Assembly: GCA_002422725.1 (NCBI GenBank)
Contig: DITE01000021.1
Coordinates: 1-51,666, forward strand
Length of the DNA: 51,666 nucleotides
Direction of reading: 5' to 3'
DNA from: Bacteroidales bacterium UBA6192
GTDB taxonomy: Bacteria; Bacteroidota; Bacteroidia; Bacteroidales; F082
Part shown: positions 35,472 to 44,792 of the stretch, one piece after another
How the letters are laid out: each line of letters starts with the position of its first letter
How positions within the stretch are numbered: the first letter of the stretch is position 1
Notes under the pieces: generated by a model
What the model saw: only the letters and a program-made list of their open reading frames with translations
Told to the model about the DNA's origin: nothing
The model's database searches: none
Translations under genes and position numbers: made by a program

Positions 35472-36692
35472 TTAAAAAACCGATTTCTCGATAAGTTGCT
35501 GAACAATCTCGTATGTATCTGCTGCTATCATGAGCTCTTCGTCGGTTGGAATAACCACCACTTTAACTTTTGATTCAGGCTTGGTGATCAGTTCTTCTTT
35601 CCCTCTCGACTTCATAGATTTTTCAACATCCAGGTCAATTCCAAAAAAACCAAGACCTTCGAGTGATTTCGTTCTGGTAATGGTGTCATTTTCGCCAATA
35701 CCGCCTGTAAAGACAATCAAATCGACCCCACCCATGGCAGCGGCATAAGCGCCAATATATTTGCGTACCCTGTACTGATATATCTCAAGAGCCACTTTTG
35801 CCCTTTCATTTCCATGATTTGCTGCTTCCTCAATATCACGCATATCGGACGAAACACCTGAGATGCCCAGCATACCCGAGAATTTGTTGACCAGTACACT
35901 CGTGTGTTGAATGCTCGTTTCTTCTTTGTCGGCCAGAAAAAGCAAGGCGCCAATATCAAGATCTCCACAGCGTGTTCCCATAACAAGACCTTCAATAGGC
36001 GTCATCCCCATGGAAGTATCAATTGATTTTCCGTCTTTTATGGCAGCCATACTGGCTCCATTACCCAGGTGACAGGTAATAATTTTCTGGTTTTCGTAGG
36101 GAAGTCCCAGAAAATCACATGCCCGTTTCGAAACATATTTGTGGCTTGTTCCATGAAATCCGTATCTGCGCACCTTATATTTTTCATATAAGGCATACGG
36201 AATTCCATATAAATAAGCTTTTGGAGGCATTGTCTGGTGAAAAGCCGTGTCAAAAACACCAATCTGGGGCACATCGGGCAGAAGTTCCTCCATGGCGTAA
36301 ATACCTTTGAGGTTTGGCGGGTTATGCAAAGGAGCTAACTCCACACATTCTTCAAGTGCTTCGATAACTTCATTGGTGATATAAACACTTCCGCTGAATT
36401 TTTCTCCTGCGTGAACCACGCGGTGACCAACAGCATCAATCTCGTTGAGACTTTTGATTGAACCATACTTTTCGCTGATCAGAACCCCAAGCAGGTATTC
36501 AATACCAGCCTGATGATCGAGGATTTCTCCTTCGAGTTTGGCTTCAGTACCATCGCTCCGCTTATGTTTGATCATAGCACCTTTCAATCCTATTTTATCG
36601 ACTAACCCTTTTGCAAGCACAAATTTTGAAGGCATCTCAAAGAGTTGATATTTTATCGATGAGCTTCCGCAATTCAATACAATAATTTTCAT
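35472..36692 (-). CDS. ackA: Acetate kinase
   Basis: AckA converts acetyl phosphate and ADP to acetate and ATP, the energy-yielding last step of acetate fermentation. The 406-residue product has the family start NCGSSSIKYQLF, the FDTAFHQTMP block, YGFHGTSHKYVS, HLGNGAS with MGMTPIEG, and FTGGIGEN near the end. It is last in a minus-strand unit pta, dehydrogenase-like gene, ackA, 28 bases after its neighbour. It shares a bidirectional terminator downstream. Confidence 0.96.
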   Translation of the reverse strand: MKIIVLNCGSSSIKYQLFEMPSKFVLAKGLVDKIGLKGAMIKHKRSDGTEAKLEGEILDHQAGIEYLLGVLISEKYGSIKSLNEIDAVGHRVVHAGEKFSGSVYITNEVIEALEECVELAPLHNPPNLKGIYAMEELLPDVPQIGVFDTAFHQTMPPKAYLYGIPYALYEKYKVRRYGFHGTSHKYVSKRACDFLGLPYENQKIITCHLGNGASMAAIKDGKSIDTSMGMTPIEGLVMGTRCGDLDIGALLFLADKEETSIQHTSVLVNKFSGMLGISGVSSDMRDIEEAANHGNERAKVALEIYQYRVRKYIGAYAAAMGGVDLIVFTGGIGENDTITRTKSLEGLGFFGIDLDVEKSMKSRGKEELITKPESKVKVVVIPTDEELMIAADTYEIVQQLIEKSVF

Positions 36693-36720
36693 GGTTTTGT
36701 TTTTACCTTAACAATTCAAT

Positions 36721-37683
36721 TTACTTGATCACCGCACAACTCACAGTTTGATCCTGAGGCTTACCCGAAAGATAATTATAGAAGCCACGACCAACATGCT
36801 TACCATGATAGCCTGCCCTTACCAGTCGTTTAATAATTGGCGAAGGCATATATTTCTTTTCACCAAATTCCTGGTACAGATTTTCCATGTATTTCAACAC
36901 TTTATCAAGGCCAATGCGATCTGCCATTTCAAACGGGCCATACAGGTGACCTGTTGATTCTTTAACAGCCAGGTCGATATCCTTAACGGAGGCCACGCCT
37001 TCCATCAAAATCTCACAAGCTTCGTTAACAGTAGTCACCATCATGCGTGTGCTTATGTTTCCGGGCGATTCGTTCAAAGCAATGGTCTGTTTATTGATCA
37101 TTCCGGTAAACTTTACAACCTGCTGGTATGCCTGATCGGACGATTTAATTCCGCGAACAACCTCAACAACATGTGTTTTGCTGATAGGTAATATAAAATG
37201 GATACCCAATGCACGTTCAGGATAAGCGAGCACCTCGGCCAGATCGCTGATCATTAAAGTGGCAATATTGGAAGCAATAATGGCATCTCTTCTGACAACT
37301 GATTCAACCTTTTTAAAAATTTCTCTTCTGAATTCGATGCTGGTTCCCCGTTTACGCGAGCTGATCGACTCAATAACAATATCGCAATCGGCAAGATCCT
37401 CAAATTTAGTCGTTCCTTTAATCCTGCTCAGGATTGCTCTCTTCTCTCCGGGTGTAAGTCCCCAATGGTTGATTACCTCATCAAGTTGATCGCTGAGCTG
37501 CTGATAAATTTCCTTGACCCTATCATCGCTGACATCCAGAAAAACAACATCCAGACCATATTCACTAATGGTTCGGGTGATTTCTTGTCCGACAGCTCCG
37601 CAGCCAACAACACCTACTTTTTGAATCATGCCTTTGGTCTGCACCCGCTTACCCAGGCTGAAATCTGCTAAAGTTTCACTCAT
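36721..37683 (-). CDS. Divergent 3-hydroxyacyl-CoA dehydrogenase-like protein
   Basis: The 320-residue product has an N-terminal Rossmann domain (VGVVGCGAVGQEI with Asp in VFLDVSDD, NAD-type) and a C-terminal 3HCDH helical domain ending GYHGKHVGRGFYNY. The His-Glu pair expected for catalysis is kept (IHFILPI with Glu 12 residues later). By my alignment, the Ser of the usual NTSSL is Ala (NIATL) and the Asn of the usual FIVNR is Thr (NISTR). It may therefore use a different substrate or have reduced activity. It lies between pta and ackA (gaps of 19 and 28 bases), an unusual position suggesting a link with acyl-CoA fermentation. A butyrate or 3-hydroxybutyrate role is possible but unproven. 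Confidence 0.75.
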   Translation of the reverse strand: MSETLADFSLGKRVQTKGMIQKVGVVGCGAVGQEITRTISEYGLDVVFLDVSDDRVKEIYQQLSDQLDEVINHWGLTPGEKRAILSRIKGTTKFEDLADCDIVIESISSRKRGTSIEFRREIFKKVESVVRRDAIIASNIATLMISDLAEVLAYPERALGIHFILPISKTHVVEVVRGIKSSDQAYQQVVKFTGMINKQTIALNESPGNISTRMMVTTVNEACEILMEGVASVKDIDLAVKESTGHLYGPFEMADRIGLDKVLKYMENLYQEFGEKKYMPSPIIKRLVRAGYHGKHVGRGFYNYLSGKPQDQTVSCAVIK

Positions 37684-37702
37684 AAAACAGGCTTTACTTT
37701 TG

Positions 37703-38719
37703 TTATGAATTAATAGTTTTCAATGCAATGGCCTGGTTTGCTGTAATAGCAATCAGGTTTATAATATCATTTACTGAACAACCCCTTGAAAGGTCGTTAA
37801 TTGGTGCTGCCATACCTTGCAGAACAGGCCCGATAGCCTCGGCTCCAGCCAGGCGCTGAACCAGTTTGTAAGCAATGTTACCGGTTTCGAGAGAAGGGAA
37901 CACAAGCACGTTTGCCTTTCCGGCAATAGCCGATCCGGGTGATTTTTTTCGCCCTATGTTCTCTATTATGGCAGCATCGGCCTGCAATTCGCCGTCGATT
38001 AACAGGCCAGGATCCATCTGACGGGCCAGTTCGGTTGCTTGAATCACTTTATCGACTTTGGCATGTTTTGCGCTTCCTTTGGTCGAAAAACTCAACATGG
38101 CAACACGGGGCTCAATATCTGCTATGGCTCTGGCAGTATTTGCCGAAGCAATGGCTATCTCGGCAAGTTCCAATACAGATGGATCGGGATTAACGGCACA
38201 ATCTGCAAAAATCATAACCCCATTATCTCCAAACTGTTTGTCGTTAAAAACCATTATAAAAGCACCCGAAACGGCACTAAATCCTTTCATCGTCTTAACA
38301 ATCTGAAAAGCAGGCCGAAGCACGTCGCCTGTTGCATTATTTGCTCCGGCTACTTCACCATCAGCAAAGCCAGCTTTAATTAGCATAACGCCAAGATAAA
38401 GAGGATCCTCCAATAGCATTTTTGCTTCGTTGACCGAAAGTCCCTTGCTCTTCCTGATCTCAACAAGCTGATCAGCAAGACTATCCAGCATCGGGTTATT
38501 TAGTGGATCAATGATTTCGGCTTTATTAATATGAATTAGTCCAAAACGGCGTGCCTGATGGATAAGCTCTGTTTTGTTCCCTAATAAAATAATGTGTGCC
38601 AGATCGAGTGCAATTGCAGCATCTGCTGCCCTGAGGGTACGTTCTTCAACAGCTTCGGGCAACACTATCCTTGCTCCTTTTCCTTTTGCCTTCAGTCTGA
38701 TTTTTTCAATTAATCCCAT
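37703..38719 (-). CDS. pta: Phosphate acetyltransferase
   Basis: Pta converts acetyl-CoA and phosphate to acetyl phosphate and CoA, feeding AckA. The 338-residue product is the short form without the N-terminal DRTGG part. It opens GLIEKIRLKAKGKGARIVLPEA and carries FADGEVAGANNATGDVLRPA, the ADCAVNPDPS block and the C-terminal ANVLVFPSLETGNIAYKL motif. It is the first gene of the three-gene minus-strand unit and has a -7 element 37 bases upstream. Confidence 0.94.
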   Translation of the reverse strand: MGLIEKIRLKAKGKGARIVLPEAVEERTLRAADAAIALDLAHIILLGNKTELIHQARRFGLIHINKAEIIDPLNNPMLDSLADQLVEIRKSKGLSVNEAKMLLEDPLYLGVMLIKAGFADGEVAGANNATGDVLRPAFQIVKTMKGFSAVSGAFIMVFNDKQFGDNGVMIFADCAVNPDPSVLELAEIAIASANTARAIADIEPRVAMLSFSTKGSAKHAKVDKVIQATELARQMDPGLLIDGELQADAAIIENIGRKKSPGSAIAGKANVLVFPSLETGNIAYKLVQRLAGAEAIGPVLQGMAAPINDLSRGCSVNDIINLIAITANQAIALKTINS

Positions 38720-38756
38720 GTGATATTGACTACGAATACTTTATAAAAATATTTTG

Positions 38757-38764
38757 CAAAATTA
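38757..38764 (-). promoter_or_regulatory. Promoter -7 element of the pta unit
   Basis: The minus strand reads TAATTTTG (exact TAnnTTTG), 37 bases before the pta start. Confidence 0.5.
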
Positions 38765-38864
38765 CCTCTTTTTTTCTTATGAATTTGATTTCTGTGTTAA
38801 CATTTTCACAATAAGATATAATCTTAATCACCTAATAATAAATGATTTAATAAAGTTCTGTTCT

Positions 38865-38879
38865 TTAAAATCATTATAA
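38865..38879. promoter_or_regulatory. PerR/Fur-type operator at the DUF4271-hemD promoter
   Basis: TTAAAATCATTATAA matches the PerR-type box TTATAATnATTATAA at 13 of 14 positions. It sits directly upstream of the -7 element at 38885, where a bound repressor would block RNA polymerase. Confidence 0.55.
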
Positions 38880-38884
38880 ATTAT

Positions 38885-38892
38885 TACTTTTG
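38885..38892 (+). promoter_or_regulatory. Promoter -7 element of the DUF4271 gene
   Basis: TACTTTTG is an exact TAnnTTTG match 19 bases before the ATG at 38912. Confidence 0.6.
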
Positions 38893-38911
38893 CACTCAAA
38901 ATAGTTTTAGC

Positions 38912-39793
38912 ATGACCCAGGACAGCACCTTTCAATCAGAACAGCAAGTGGCCTGGTCATTTATTCCTGAGGTTCCACGGGTTGCTGATACAATAGTACA
39001 AGCTGAAACCTCCCGTAGCCCATCATTTTTACCTTGGAAATTGTTAGAGGCTGAAAAGAAAATAGCCACAGAGCGGTTTGTCAGCTCCTTACCCATAGGA
39101 GATATCCACATTAAGACCAGAAGTAGTGATGAAAACGCCTCCGACTGGATAGCCTTGGGCATTTTGCTTTTAACGGCCATTGTTGTGATCACCAAGCAGC
39201 TAAATGCCAGACGTTTTCTGTTGTTATTGAAGGCAGGATTTTCAAACAACGGGCTTAACCAGCTGATGCGCGAATGGAACCCTTCGAAAAGTATTCTTGC
39301 CCTGTTGATTGGGTTGCTTTATATATCCTCAGTTTCATTGATCACTGCAACATTGCTTCCCGCATTCAATCCGGAATTCAGAACTGAGATCACTTTTGAA
39401 TGGCTGATTGGAAGAATTCTGCCAGTTATGGGACTATTTGTCCTTGCAAAAATATTTCTTATCCGGCTTTTGGGTTATATCTTTCAGACCTCTGAAACAA
39501 CAGCTTTCTATCTTGCCGGAATGTTTTCATATTTTCTCTACTCCAGTTTGATTGCCATACCGTTGTCGATCATTCTTGTGTACACATCAGCATTATTACT
39601 CAAACAAATTACATTTTATATCGTCATTATATTTCTTATTTACAGAGTTTTAAGAAGCTTTTTCATTGGCATCAGAGAACACAAATATTCAGGATTGCTT
39701 TTATTTTTATATCTTTGCGCCCTTGAAATAGCCCCTACGGTAATTTTTATCAAGACAATGCTGCTGATCAGTTCGGGAAAATTACCTGGGTAA
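38912..39793 (+). CDS. DUF4271 integral membrane protein
   Basis: The protein has 293 residues. Residues 1 to ~75 are soluble and Ser/Pro-rich, followed by about six hydrophobic segments (starting near residues 77, 122, 164, 197, 229 and 258). The family is restricted to Bacteroidota and has no known activity. It lies 139 bases upstream of hemD on the same strand, and I see no strong promoter in the gap, so the two may be cotranscribed. An assigned function is not possible from sequence. A role near haem synthesis or envelope is only a suggestion from position. Confidence 0.78.
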   Translation: MTQDSTFQSEQQVAWSFIPEVPRVADTIVQAETSRSPSFLPWKLLEAEKKIATERFVSSLPIGDIHIKTRSSDENASDWIALGILLLTAIVVITKQLNARRFLLLLKAGFSNNGLNQLMREWNPSKSILALLIGLLYISSVSLITATLLPAFNPEFRTEITFEWLIGRILPVMGLFVLAKIFLIRLLGYIFQTSETTAFYLAGMFSYFLYSSLIAIPLSIILVYTSALLLKQITFYIVIIFLIYRVLRSFFIGIREHKYSGLLLFLYLCALEIAPTVIFIKTMLLISSGKLPG

Positions 39794-39932
39794 AAAAAGG
39801 TTGATGATGTGAATAAAAATGAATAATAATCTTTACCAAAATAAAAAATAGATTGTTATCACCCTAAATTCAGGAGTTTATTTTAAATGCTTATAATAAA
39901 AGCTAGTAGCTGAAAGATATAAACATAGCATA

Positions 39933-40694
39933 ATGAAGATCAAGAATATTTTAGTTTCGCAGCCAAAACCTACTGAGTTGGATAAATCTCCTTATGCCGA
40001 CCTGGCCAGGAAGTTCAATTTAAACATTGATTTTCATAAGTTTATTAAAATTGAGGGGGTCACAGCAAGTGTTTTCCGCAGAGACCGCATTTCATTGGCC
40101 GATCACACAGCCATTATTCTCACAAGCAGAAATTCAGTGGATCACTATTTCAGGATGGCTAAGGAAATGCGTTTTGAAGTGCCTGAGACACTCAAGTATT
40201 TCTGCATTTCGGAATCAACTGCTTTTTATCTGCAAAAATATGTGCAATACCGCAAACGCAAAATCTTCTACGGCAAGCAAAGTTTTGCCGATCTGATGGA
40301 TATTATCCGCAAACATAAAGAAGAGAAATTTCTGCTGCCCTGTTCCGATATACATAAAAGCAGCATGACCGACATGCTTGACGAATCAGATGTTTTTTAC
40401 TCAAAAGCTGTTCTATACCACACCGTTGCCAGTAACCTTTCGGAAATCAAGATTGAAAATTACGATATGCTGGTGTTTTTCAGTCCTGCAGGCATCAAGT
40501 CGTTGACCAAGAATTTTCCGGGATTCAAACAGGGGGAAACCATCTTTGGTGCATTTGGTGAGTCAACAGCACAGGCCATAATTGACGAAGGATTTAAACT
40601 GCACATCAACGCTCCAACCAAGACTTCTCCTTCGATGACAATGGCCATTGAAGAATTCATTGAAAATGAGAATAAAAAGACACGAAAAAAATAA
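39933..40694 (+). CDS. hemD: Uroporphyrinogen-III synthase
   Basis: HemD closes and inverts hydroxymethylbilane into uroporphyrinogen III in tetrapyrrole synthesis. The 253-residue product has the two-domain HemD layout: ILVSQPKP at the start, AIILTSRNSVDHYF near residue 60, and DMLVFFSPAGIKSLTKNF near residue 175 with FGAFGESTAQAI after it. HemD is poorly conserved, but these blocks are characteristic. No other hem gene lies next to it. The PerR/Fur-type box upstream of DUF4271 may control it. Confidence 0.88.
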   Translation: MKIKNILVSQPKPTELDKSPYADLARKFNLNIDFHKFIKIEGVTASVFRRDRISLADHTAIILTSRNSVDHYFRMAKEMRFEVPETLKYFCISESTAFYLQKYVQYRKRKIFYGKQSFADLMDIIRKHKEEKFLLPCSDIHKSSMTDMLDESDVFYSKAVLYHTVASNLSEIKIENYDMLVFFSPAGIKSLTKNFPGFKQGETIFGAFGESTAQAIIDEGFKLHINAPTKTSPSMTMAIEEFIENENKKTRKK

Positions 40695-40743
40695 GGTCTT
40701 GCTTCTTTCAGGCCTGCATGTCTATTTACTTCCCAAACAGATT

Positions 40744-40751
40744 TACCTTTG
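40744..40751 (+). promoter_or_regulatory. Promoter -7 element of rnpA
   Basis: TACCTTTG is an exact TAnnTTTG match 17 bases before the rnpA start codon. Confidence 0.5.
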
Positions 40752-40768
40752 CCTGAGATAATGGACAA

Positions 40769-41203
40769 ATGAATCCAGAGCCACCTTATTGCTTTACAAA
40801 GTCAGAACGTCTCAGCGGACAGCTCGCAATTGATCTGTTGTTCAAACAGGGGAAACCCGATTTCATCTATCCCTACAAAATCATTTATCGCGTTGACAAG
40901 CAAACGACTGAAACGCATCTTCGCATACTGATTAGTGTGTCGAGGAAAAATTTCAAAAAAGCTGTTGACCGCAACCGCATTAAACGTTTAACCAGGGAAG
41001 CCTGGCGAAAAAACAAGTTCATTTTAGCAGAGTCGCTTGGCAGAAATCATAACCAAATGGATATAGCCCTGATTTTCATTGCGAAATCAATTCCTCTGTA
41101 CAAAGAAACTGAAGATAAAATAATCCTAATTTTACAGCGTTTAAAGAAAGCTCATGAGCATCATCGGCCAAATTCTATCCAGGGTTCTGATTCTATTGAT
41201 TAG
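40769..41203 (+). CDS. rnpA: Ribonuclease P protein component
   Basis: RnpA is the protein cofactor of RNase P, which trims tRNA 5' ends. The 144-residue product has the signature ISVSRKNFKKAVDRNRIKRL and following TREAWR helix. It begins near FTKSERLSGQLAIDLLF, the usual N-terminal helix. The C-terminus extends past the conserved core and overlaps yidD by 50 bases, as in many bacteria. No rpmH precedes it here. Confidence 0.94.
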   Translation: MNPEPPYCFTKSERLSGQLAIDLLFKQGKPDFIYPYKIIYRVDKQTTETHLRILISVSRKNFKKAVDRNRIKRLTREAWRKNKFILAESLGRNHNQMDIALIFIAKSIPLYKETEDKIILILQRLKKAHEHHRPNSIQGSDSID

Positions 41204-41384
41204 GGTTTACCAGTATACACTTTCACCCTATATCGGGAAATCATGCCGCTACACGCCAACCTGCTCCGTGTACAGCATTGATGCCATCAGGAAATTTGGC
41301 GCTTTTAAAGGCAGTCTGCTGGCTGCAAGGCGTATTGCATCCTGTAATCCATGGGGAGGAAGCGGTTACGACCCAGTACCTTAA
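41154..41384 (+). CDS. yidD: Membrane protein insertion efficiency factor YidD
   Basis: YidD is a small membrane-associated protein that helps YidC insert membrane proteins. The 76-residue product has the family pattern IRVYQYTLSPYIGKSCRYTPTCSVY with its conserved cysteines, and ends ARRIASCNPWGGSGYDPVP. It overlaps the end of rnpA in another frame, the conserved rnpA-yidD arrangement. Confidence 0.95.
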   Translation: MSIIGQILSRVLILLIRVYQYTLSPYIGKSCRYTPTCSVYSIDAIRKFGAFKGSLLAARRIASCNPWGGSGYDPVP

Positions 41385-41396
41385 CATAAACTGAAT

Positions 41397-43037
41397 ATGA
41401 AAAAATTCTTATTACTTCATGTTGTCTTCCTTTTTTTCCTGACAAATATTTTGATCGGTCAGAACCAAAATAATTTCGAAATTTCGAAAAATCTGGATAT
41501 TTATTCCAGCCTGCTTAGGGAGCTGAATCTGAATTACGTTGACGAAATTGATCCTGCCAGCCTCAACAAAATTGCAATCGATGCCATGCTCAACGACATG
41601 GATCCGTATACTGTTTTTATTCCTGAATCGCAGATCGAAGACTTCCAGCTTATGACAACCGGCGAATATGGCGGAATAGGTTCGTTGATCCAGCAGCAAG
41701 GAGATTTCGTTATCATTTCGGAGCCTTACGAAGGATTTCCTGCCCAAAAAGCCGGACTTATTCCCGGCGATCAACTTATCGAAATCAATGGGTTCAGCAC
41801 CAAAGGAAAAGGCACACAGGAAGTTAGTGAACTGTTAAAAGGTCAACCCGGAACAGCCATTCACATCAAAATACTACGCCACGGTACTGATGCGCCCATG
41901 ATGAAAGAGCTTATCCGTGAAAAAATTAAAATAGACAACATCCCATACCATACCATGCTTGCTGAAGGCATTGGTTACATCCGTCTATCGGGTTTTACTC
42001 AGAAGGCTGCTTCTGAGATGAAAAAAATATTTATGGATATGAAAGAAGGTCAACAGCTTACAGGACTAATCATAGATCTTAGAGGTAATGGAGGAGGGCT
42101 TCTTAACGAAGCAGTTGACATCACAAATCTTTTTGTCGAAAAAAATGAAATTGTCGTGACAACCAAAGGCAAAACAAAAGAACAGACAACGGTGCATCGG
42201 ACAAGGCTGGCACCAGTAGATACTGAAATTCCGATCGTGGTGCTGGTGAATGAAGCAAGTGCATCGGCAAGCGAAATTGTTGCTGGTGCTTTACAGGATT
42301 TCGACCGTGCTGTTGTAATCGGACAGCGCACTTTTGGCAAAGGTCTTGTTCAAAATGTTGTGCCACTTAGCTACAACACCCAACTTAAGATTACGGTGGC
42401 CAAATACTATATACCCAGTGGAAGATGTATACAGGAAATCGATTATTCGGATAAACATGAAAGCAGAAACGGGTCAAGGGTTGCCGATTCGCTCATCTCC
42501 ACCTTCAAAACGCGACGTGGACGTAAGGTTTTCGATTATGGGGGGATAATGCCTGACATCGTTTTGGAACCCTACAAATTCAGCTCTGTAAGTGCAAATC
42601 TGTATACTGAAAACCTCATCTTTGAATATGCCAACCATTTTGCCCGAAAAAACCAGGTTATTTCTGAACCTGACAAATTCAGGATTGATGATCAGACTTA
42701 CGATGATTTTGTGAAATTCGTTAACAGCAAGGATTTTACATTTCGAACCGAAAGTGAAGAAATGATTGCATCCCTGCGCGAAATTGCACGCGAAGAAAAC
42801 TATCTGGAGGTAGTCAATGAACAGATTAATTCGCTTGAAAGCAAACTCGTTGACTATAAAAAAAATGACATTTACAAACACCGAAAAGAAATCGAAGAAA
42901 TGCTCAAAATTGAAATAGTTTCCAGATACTATTTTCAGAAAGGGAAAATAATAGCTTCATTGCAGAATGACCCTGAACTCAAAAGAGCCGTCAGTGTCAT
43001 TGCCGATAAGTCGTATAGCAAGCTGCTGATACCCTGA
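41397..43037 (+). CDS. S41 family C-terminal processing protease with PDZ domain
   Basis: The protein has 546 residues. A signal peptide covers ~1-21 (ending LIGQ). A PDZ domain spans ~95-165 (EYGGIGSLIQ, GLIPGDQLIEING). The S41 protease core includes GYIRLSGF and LIIDLRGNGGGLL. The predicted nucleophile is Ser290 in NEASASASEI and the general base Lys315 in TFGKGLVQN, 25 residues apart as in CtpA/Tsp. About 150 C-terminal residues follow, ending in a charged coiled region. It would act in the periplasm, cutting C-terminal tails of envelope proteins. The gene follows yidD after 12 bases and is probably cotranscribed. Confidence 0.93.
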   Translation: MKKFLLLHVVFLFFLTNILIGQNQNNFEISKNLDIYSSLLRELNLNYVDEIDPASLNKIAIDAMLNDMDPYTVFIPESQIEDFQLMTTGEYGGIGSLIQQQGDFVIISEPYEGFPAQKAGLIPGDQLIEINGFSTKGKGTQEVSELLKGQPGTAIHIKILRHGTDAPMMKELIREKIKIDNIPYHTMLAEGIGYIRLSGFTQKAASEMKKIFMDMKEGQQLTGLIIDLRGNGGGLLNEAVDITNLFVEKNEIVVTTKGKTKEQTTVHRTRLAPVDTEIPIVVLVNEASASASEIVAGALQDFDRAVVIGQRTFGKGLVQNVVPLSYNTQLKITVAKYYIPSGRCIQEIDYSDKHESRNGSRVADSLISTFKTRRGRKVFDYGGIMPDIVLEPYKFSSVSANLYTENLIFEYANHFARKNQVISEPDKFRIDDQTYDDFVKFVNSKDFTFRTESEEMIASLREIAREENYLEVVNEQINSLESKLVDYKKNDIYKHRKEIEEMLKIEIVSRYYFQKGKIIASLQNDPELKRAVSVIADKSYSKLLIP

Positions 43038-43063
43038 TTGTTGATATGACCAAGCAATAACGC

Positions 43064-44767
43064 ATGTATATTTATACCCGACAATTTCACTCAACCGCCT
43101 ACTATATCACACTGGTTCTGCTGGTAATGAGTTTGCCGCTGTCCAGATTCACCATGAGTGTATTTCAGTTTACCCTGCTTGGATTGTGGATATGGTCTGG
43201 TTTTTCATTTGAAATAGCCTTCAGATTCTTCCGAAAAACAGGATTATTCATGGGCTTATGGTATTTTCTGGGGTATATTATCCGCTTAGCCCGTACCAAC
43301 TTTATCGATAAGCTTTCTGTTTTTTTCAGAAACAGGGTTGCCATTGTTTTTGTTTCGATGTTTCTGCTTCATCTCATTGGTCTGATACACACCTCCGACT
43401 TCAGCTACGCACTAAAAGATTTGAGAACCAAGCTCCCAATCCTTCTCCTGCCAATAGTGATGTGTACTATGGAGAAAATTCCTGCTCAAAAAGTAAAACT
43501 TTTATTGATTTTTTACGTACTGGCTGTGTTTGCAGGAACACTCTTTGGCCTGATTGAGTATTTGAAACAGGAATTCACCGATATCCGTCAGATTTCAGTA
43601 TTTATTAACCCGATACGCTTCAGCCTCAACATTGTTTTTTCTGTATTTATCCTTATCTGGTTTGTGTTGTATGATAAAAGCTCAGGTTTTCCGGTCCGGA
43701 TGGCATTTTTACTGCTAATTATCTGGTTAATCACGTTTCTCATAATCCTTGAGTCGGCCATTGGTATGCTGAGTCTATTTTTAATCATTATCGGACTCTT
43801 GCTTGTAAAAGTATTCATGATTACAAACATTAAACTAAGGCTAGTTACAGCCGTTTTGCTCATTGGGTTACCATTGGGAGGATACTTTTACCTTACCCAT
43901 GTGATTCATGATCTGACCACAGCTCCCATCATTGATCATAACAGCCTGAACACCCACACCGCTTTGGGAAACACCTATGTTCACGACACCATTCATTTTG
44001 GCATCGAAGACGGAAAATATGTAGGCTTGTATATGTCGCTCGATGAACTGGAGACAGCATGGAATGAGCGTTCGAAGATTCATTTCAAGGGCCGCGACAA
44101 TGCCGGACAGGAAATTATGTACACACTGATCAGGTTTATGACATCCAAAGGGTTGCGAAAAGATGCAGGGGGTCTTGCACAGATGACAGACAAAGAGGTT
44201 CAGATGGTAGAAAACGGCATAGCCAACATCAATTATGTAACAAGCCCAAGTCTTCGAACCCGGGTTTCCAAAATTTTACTTGGCTACAGCATTTATACCA
44301 TCCTGAACAATCCAAATGGAAGCTCGGTCATGCAGCGTGTGGAATACCTCAAGGCTTCCTACATCATCATCAAGGAAAATTTCTTGATAGGAGTGGGAAC
44401 CGGTGACCTGCCAAATGTGTTTCGTGAAACCTATGAAAAAATGGAATCACCGCTTCAGCTTCAATGGCGGTGGCGATCGCACAATCAATATCTTTCAATA
44501 TTTATTGCATTCGGCGTATTTGGTTTTCTCTGGTTCATGTTCACGCTTTTTTATCCTTTTCTGAAAGCGAAACAATATAAGAGCTATTTCCATGCGGTAT
44601 TTTTCGCATTGCTTCTGCTCTCCATGCTCACCGAAGATACTATTGAATCACAGGATGGAGTTACCTTATTCGCCTTTTTCAGTGCATTCTTTCTTTTTGC
44701 AAACGATAAAGATCAGCCAGGAAGAAAGAAAGATACAGAACCGGCACGATTGTCGGAAAAAGACTAA
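43064..44767 (+). CDS. O-antigen ligase/polymerase-like membrane protein
   Basis: The protein has 567 residues and about ten hydrophobic segments. A large periplasmic-type loop lies between ~residues 280 and 440, followed by IKENFLIGVGTGDLPNVF and RSHNQYLSIFIAFGVFGF, which match the Wzy/WaaL O-antigen ligase family. The family joins or polymerises lipid-linked glycans at the outer face of the inner membrane. It lies 26 bases after the S41 protease gene, and no other glycan-assembly gene is adjacent, so the substrate is unknown. Confidence 0.78.
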   Translation: MYIYTRQFHSTAYYITLVLLVMSLPLSRFTMSVFQFTLLGLWIWSGFSFEIAFRFFRKTGLFMGLWYFLGYIIRLARTNFIDKLSVFFRNRVAIVFVSMFLLHLIGLIHTSDFSYALKDLRTKLPILLLPIVMCTMEKIPAQKVKLLLIFYVLAVFAGTLFGLIEYLKQEFTDIRQISVFINPIRFSLNIVFSVFILIWFVLYDKSSGFPVRMAFLLLIIWLITFLIILESAIGMLSLFLIIIGLLLVKVFMITNIKLRLVTAVLLIGLPLGGYFYLTHVIHDLTTAPIIDHNSLNTHTALGNTYVHDTIHFGIEDGKYVGLYMSLDELETAWNERSKIHFKGRDNAGQEIMYTLIRFMTSKGLRKDAGGLAQMTDKEVQMVENGIANINYVTSPSLRTRVSKILLGYSIYTILNNPNGSSVMQRVEYLKASYIIIKENFLIGVGTGDLPNVFRETYEKMESPLQLQWRWRSHNQYLSIFIAFGVFGFLWFMFTLFYPFLKAKQYKSYFHAVFFALLLLSMLTEDTIESQDGVTLFAFFSAFFLFANDKDQPGRKKDTEPARLSEKD

Positions 44768-44792
44768 TTTTAGCCCCGAATAAATCCTTTTC

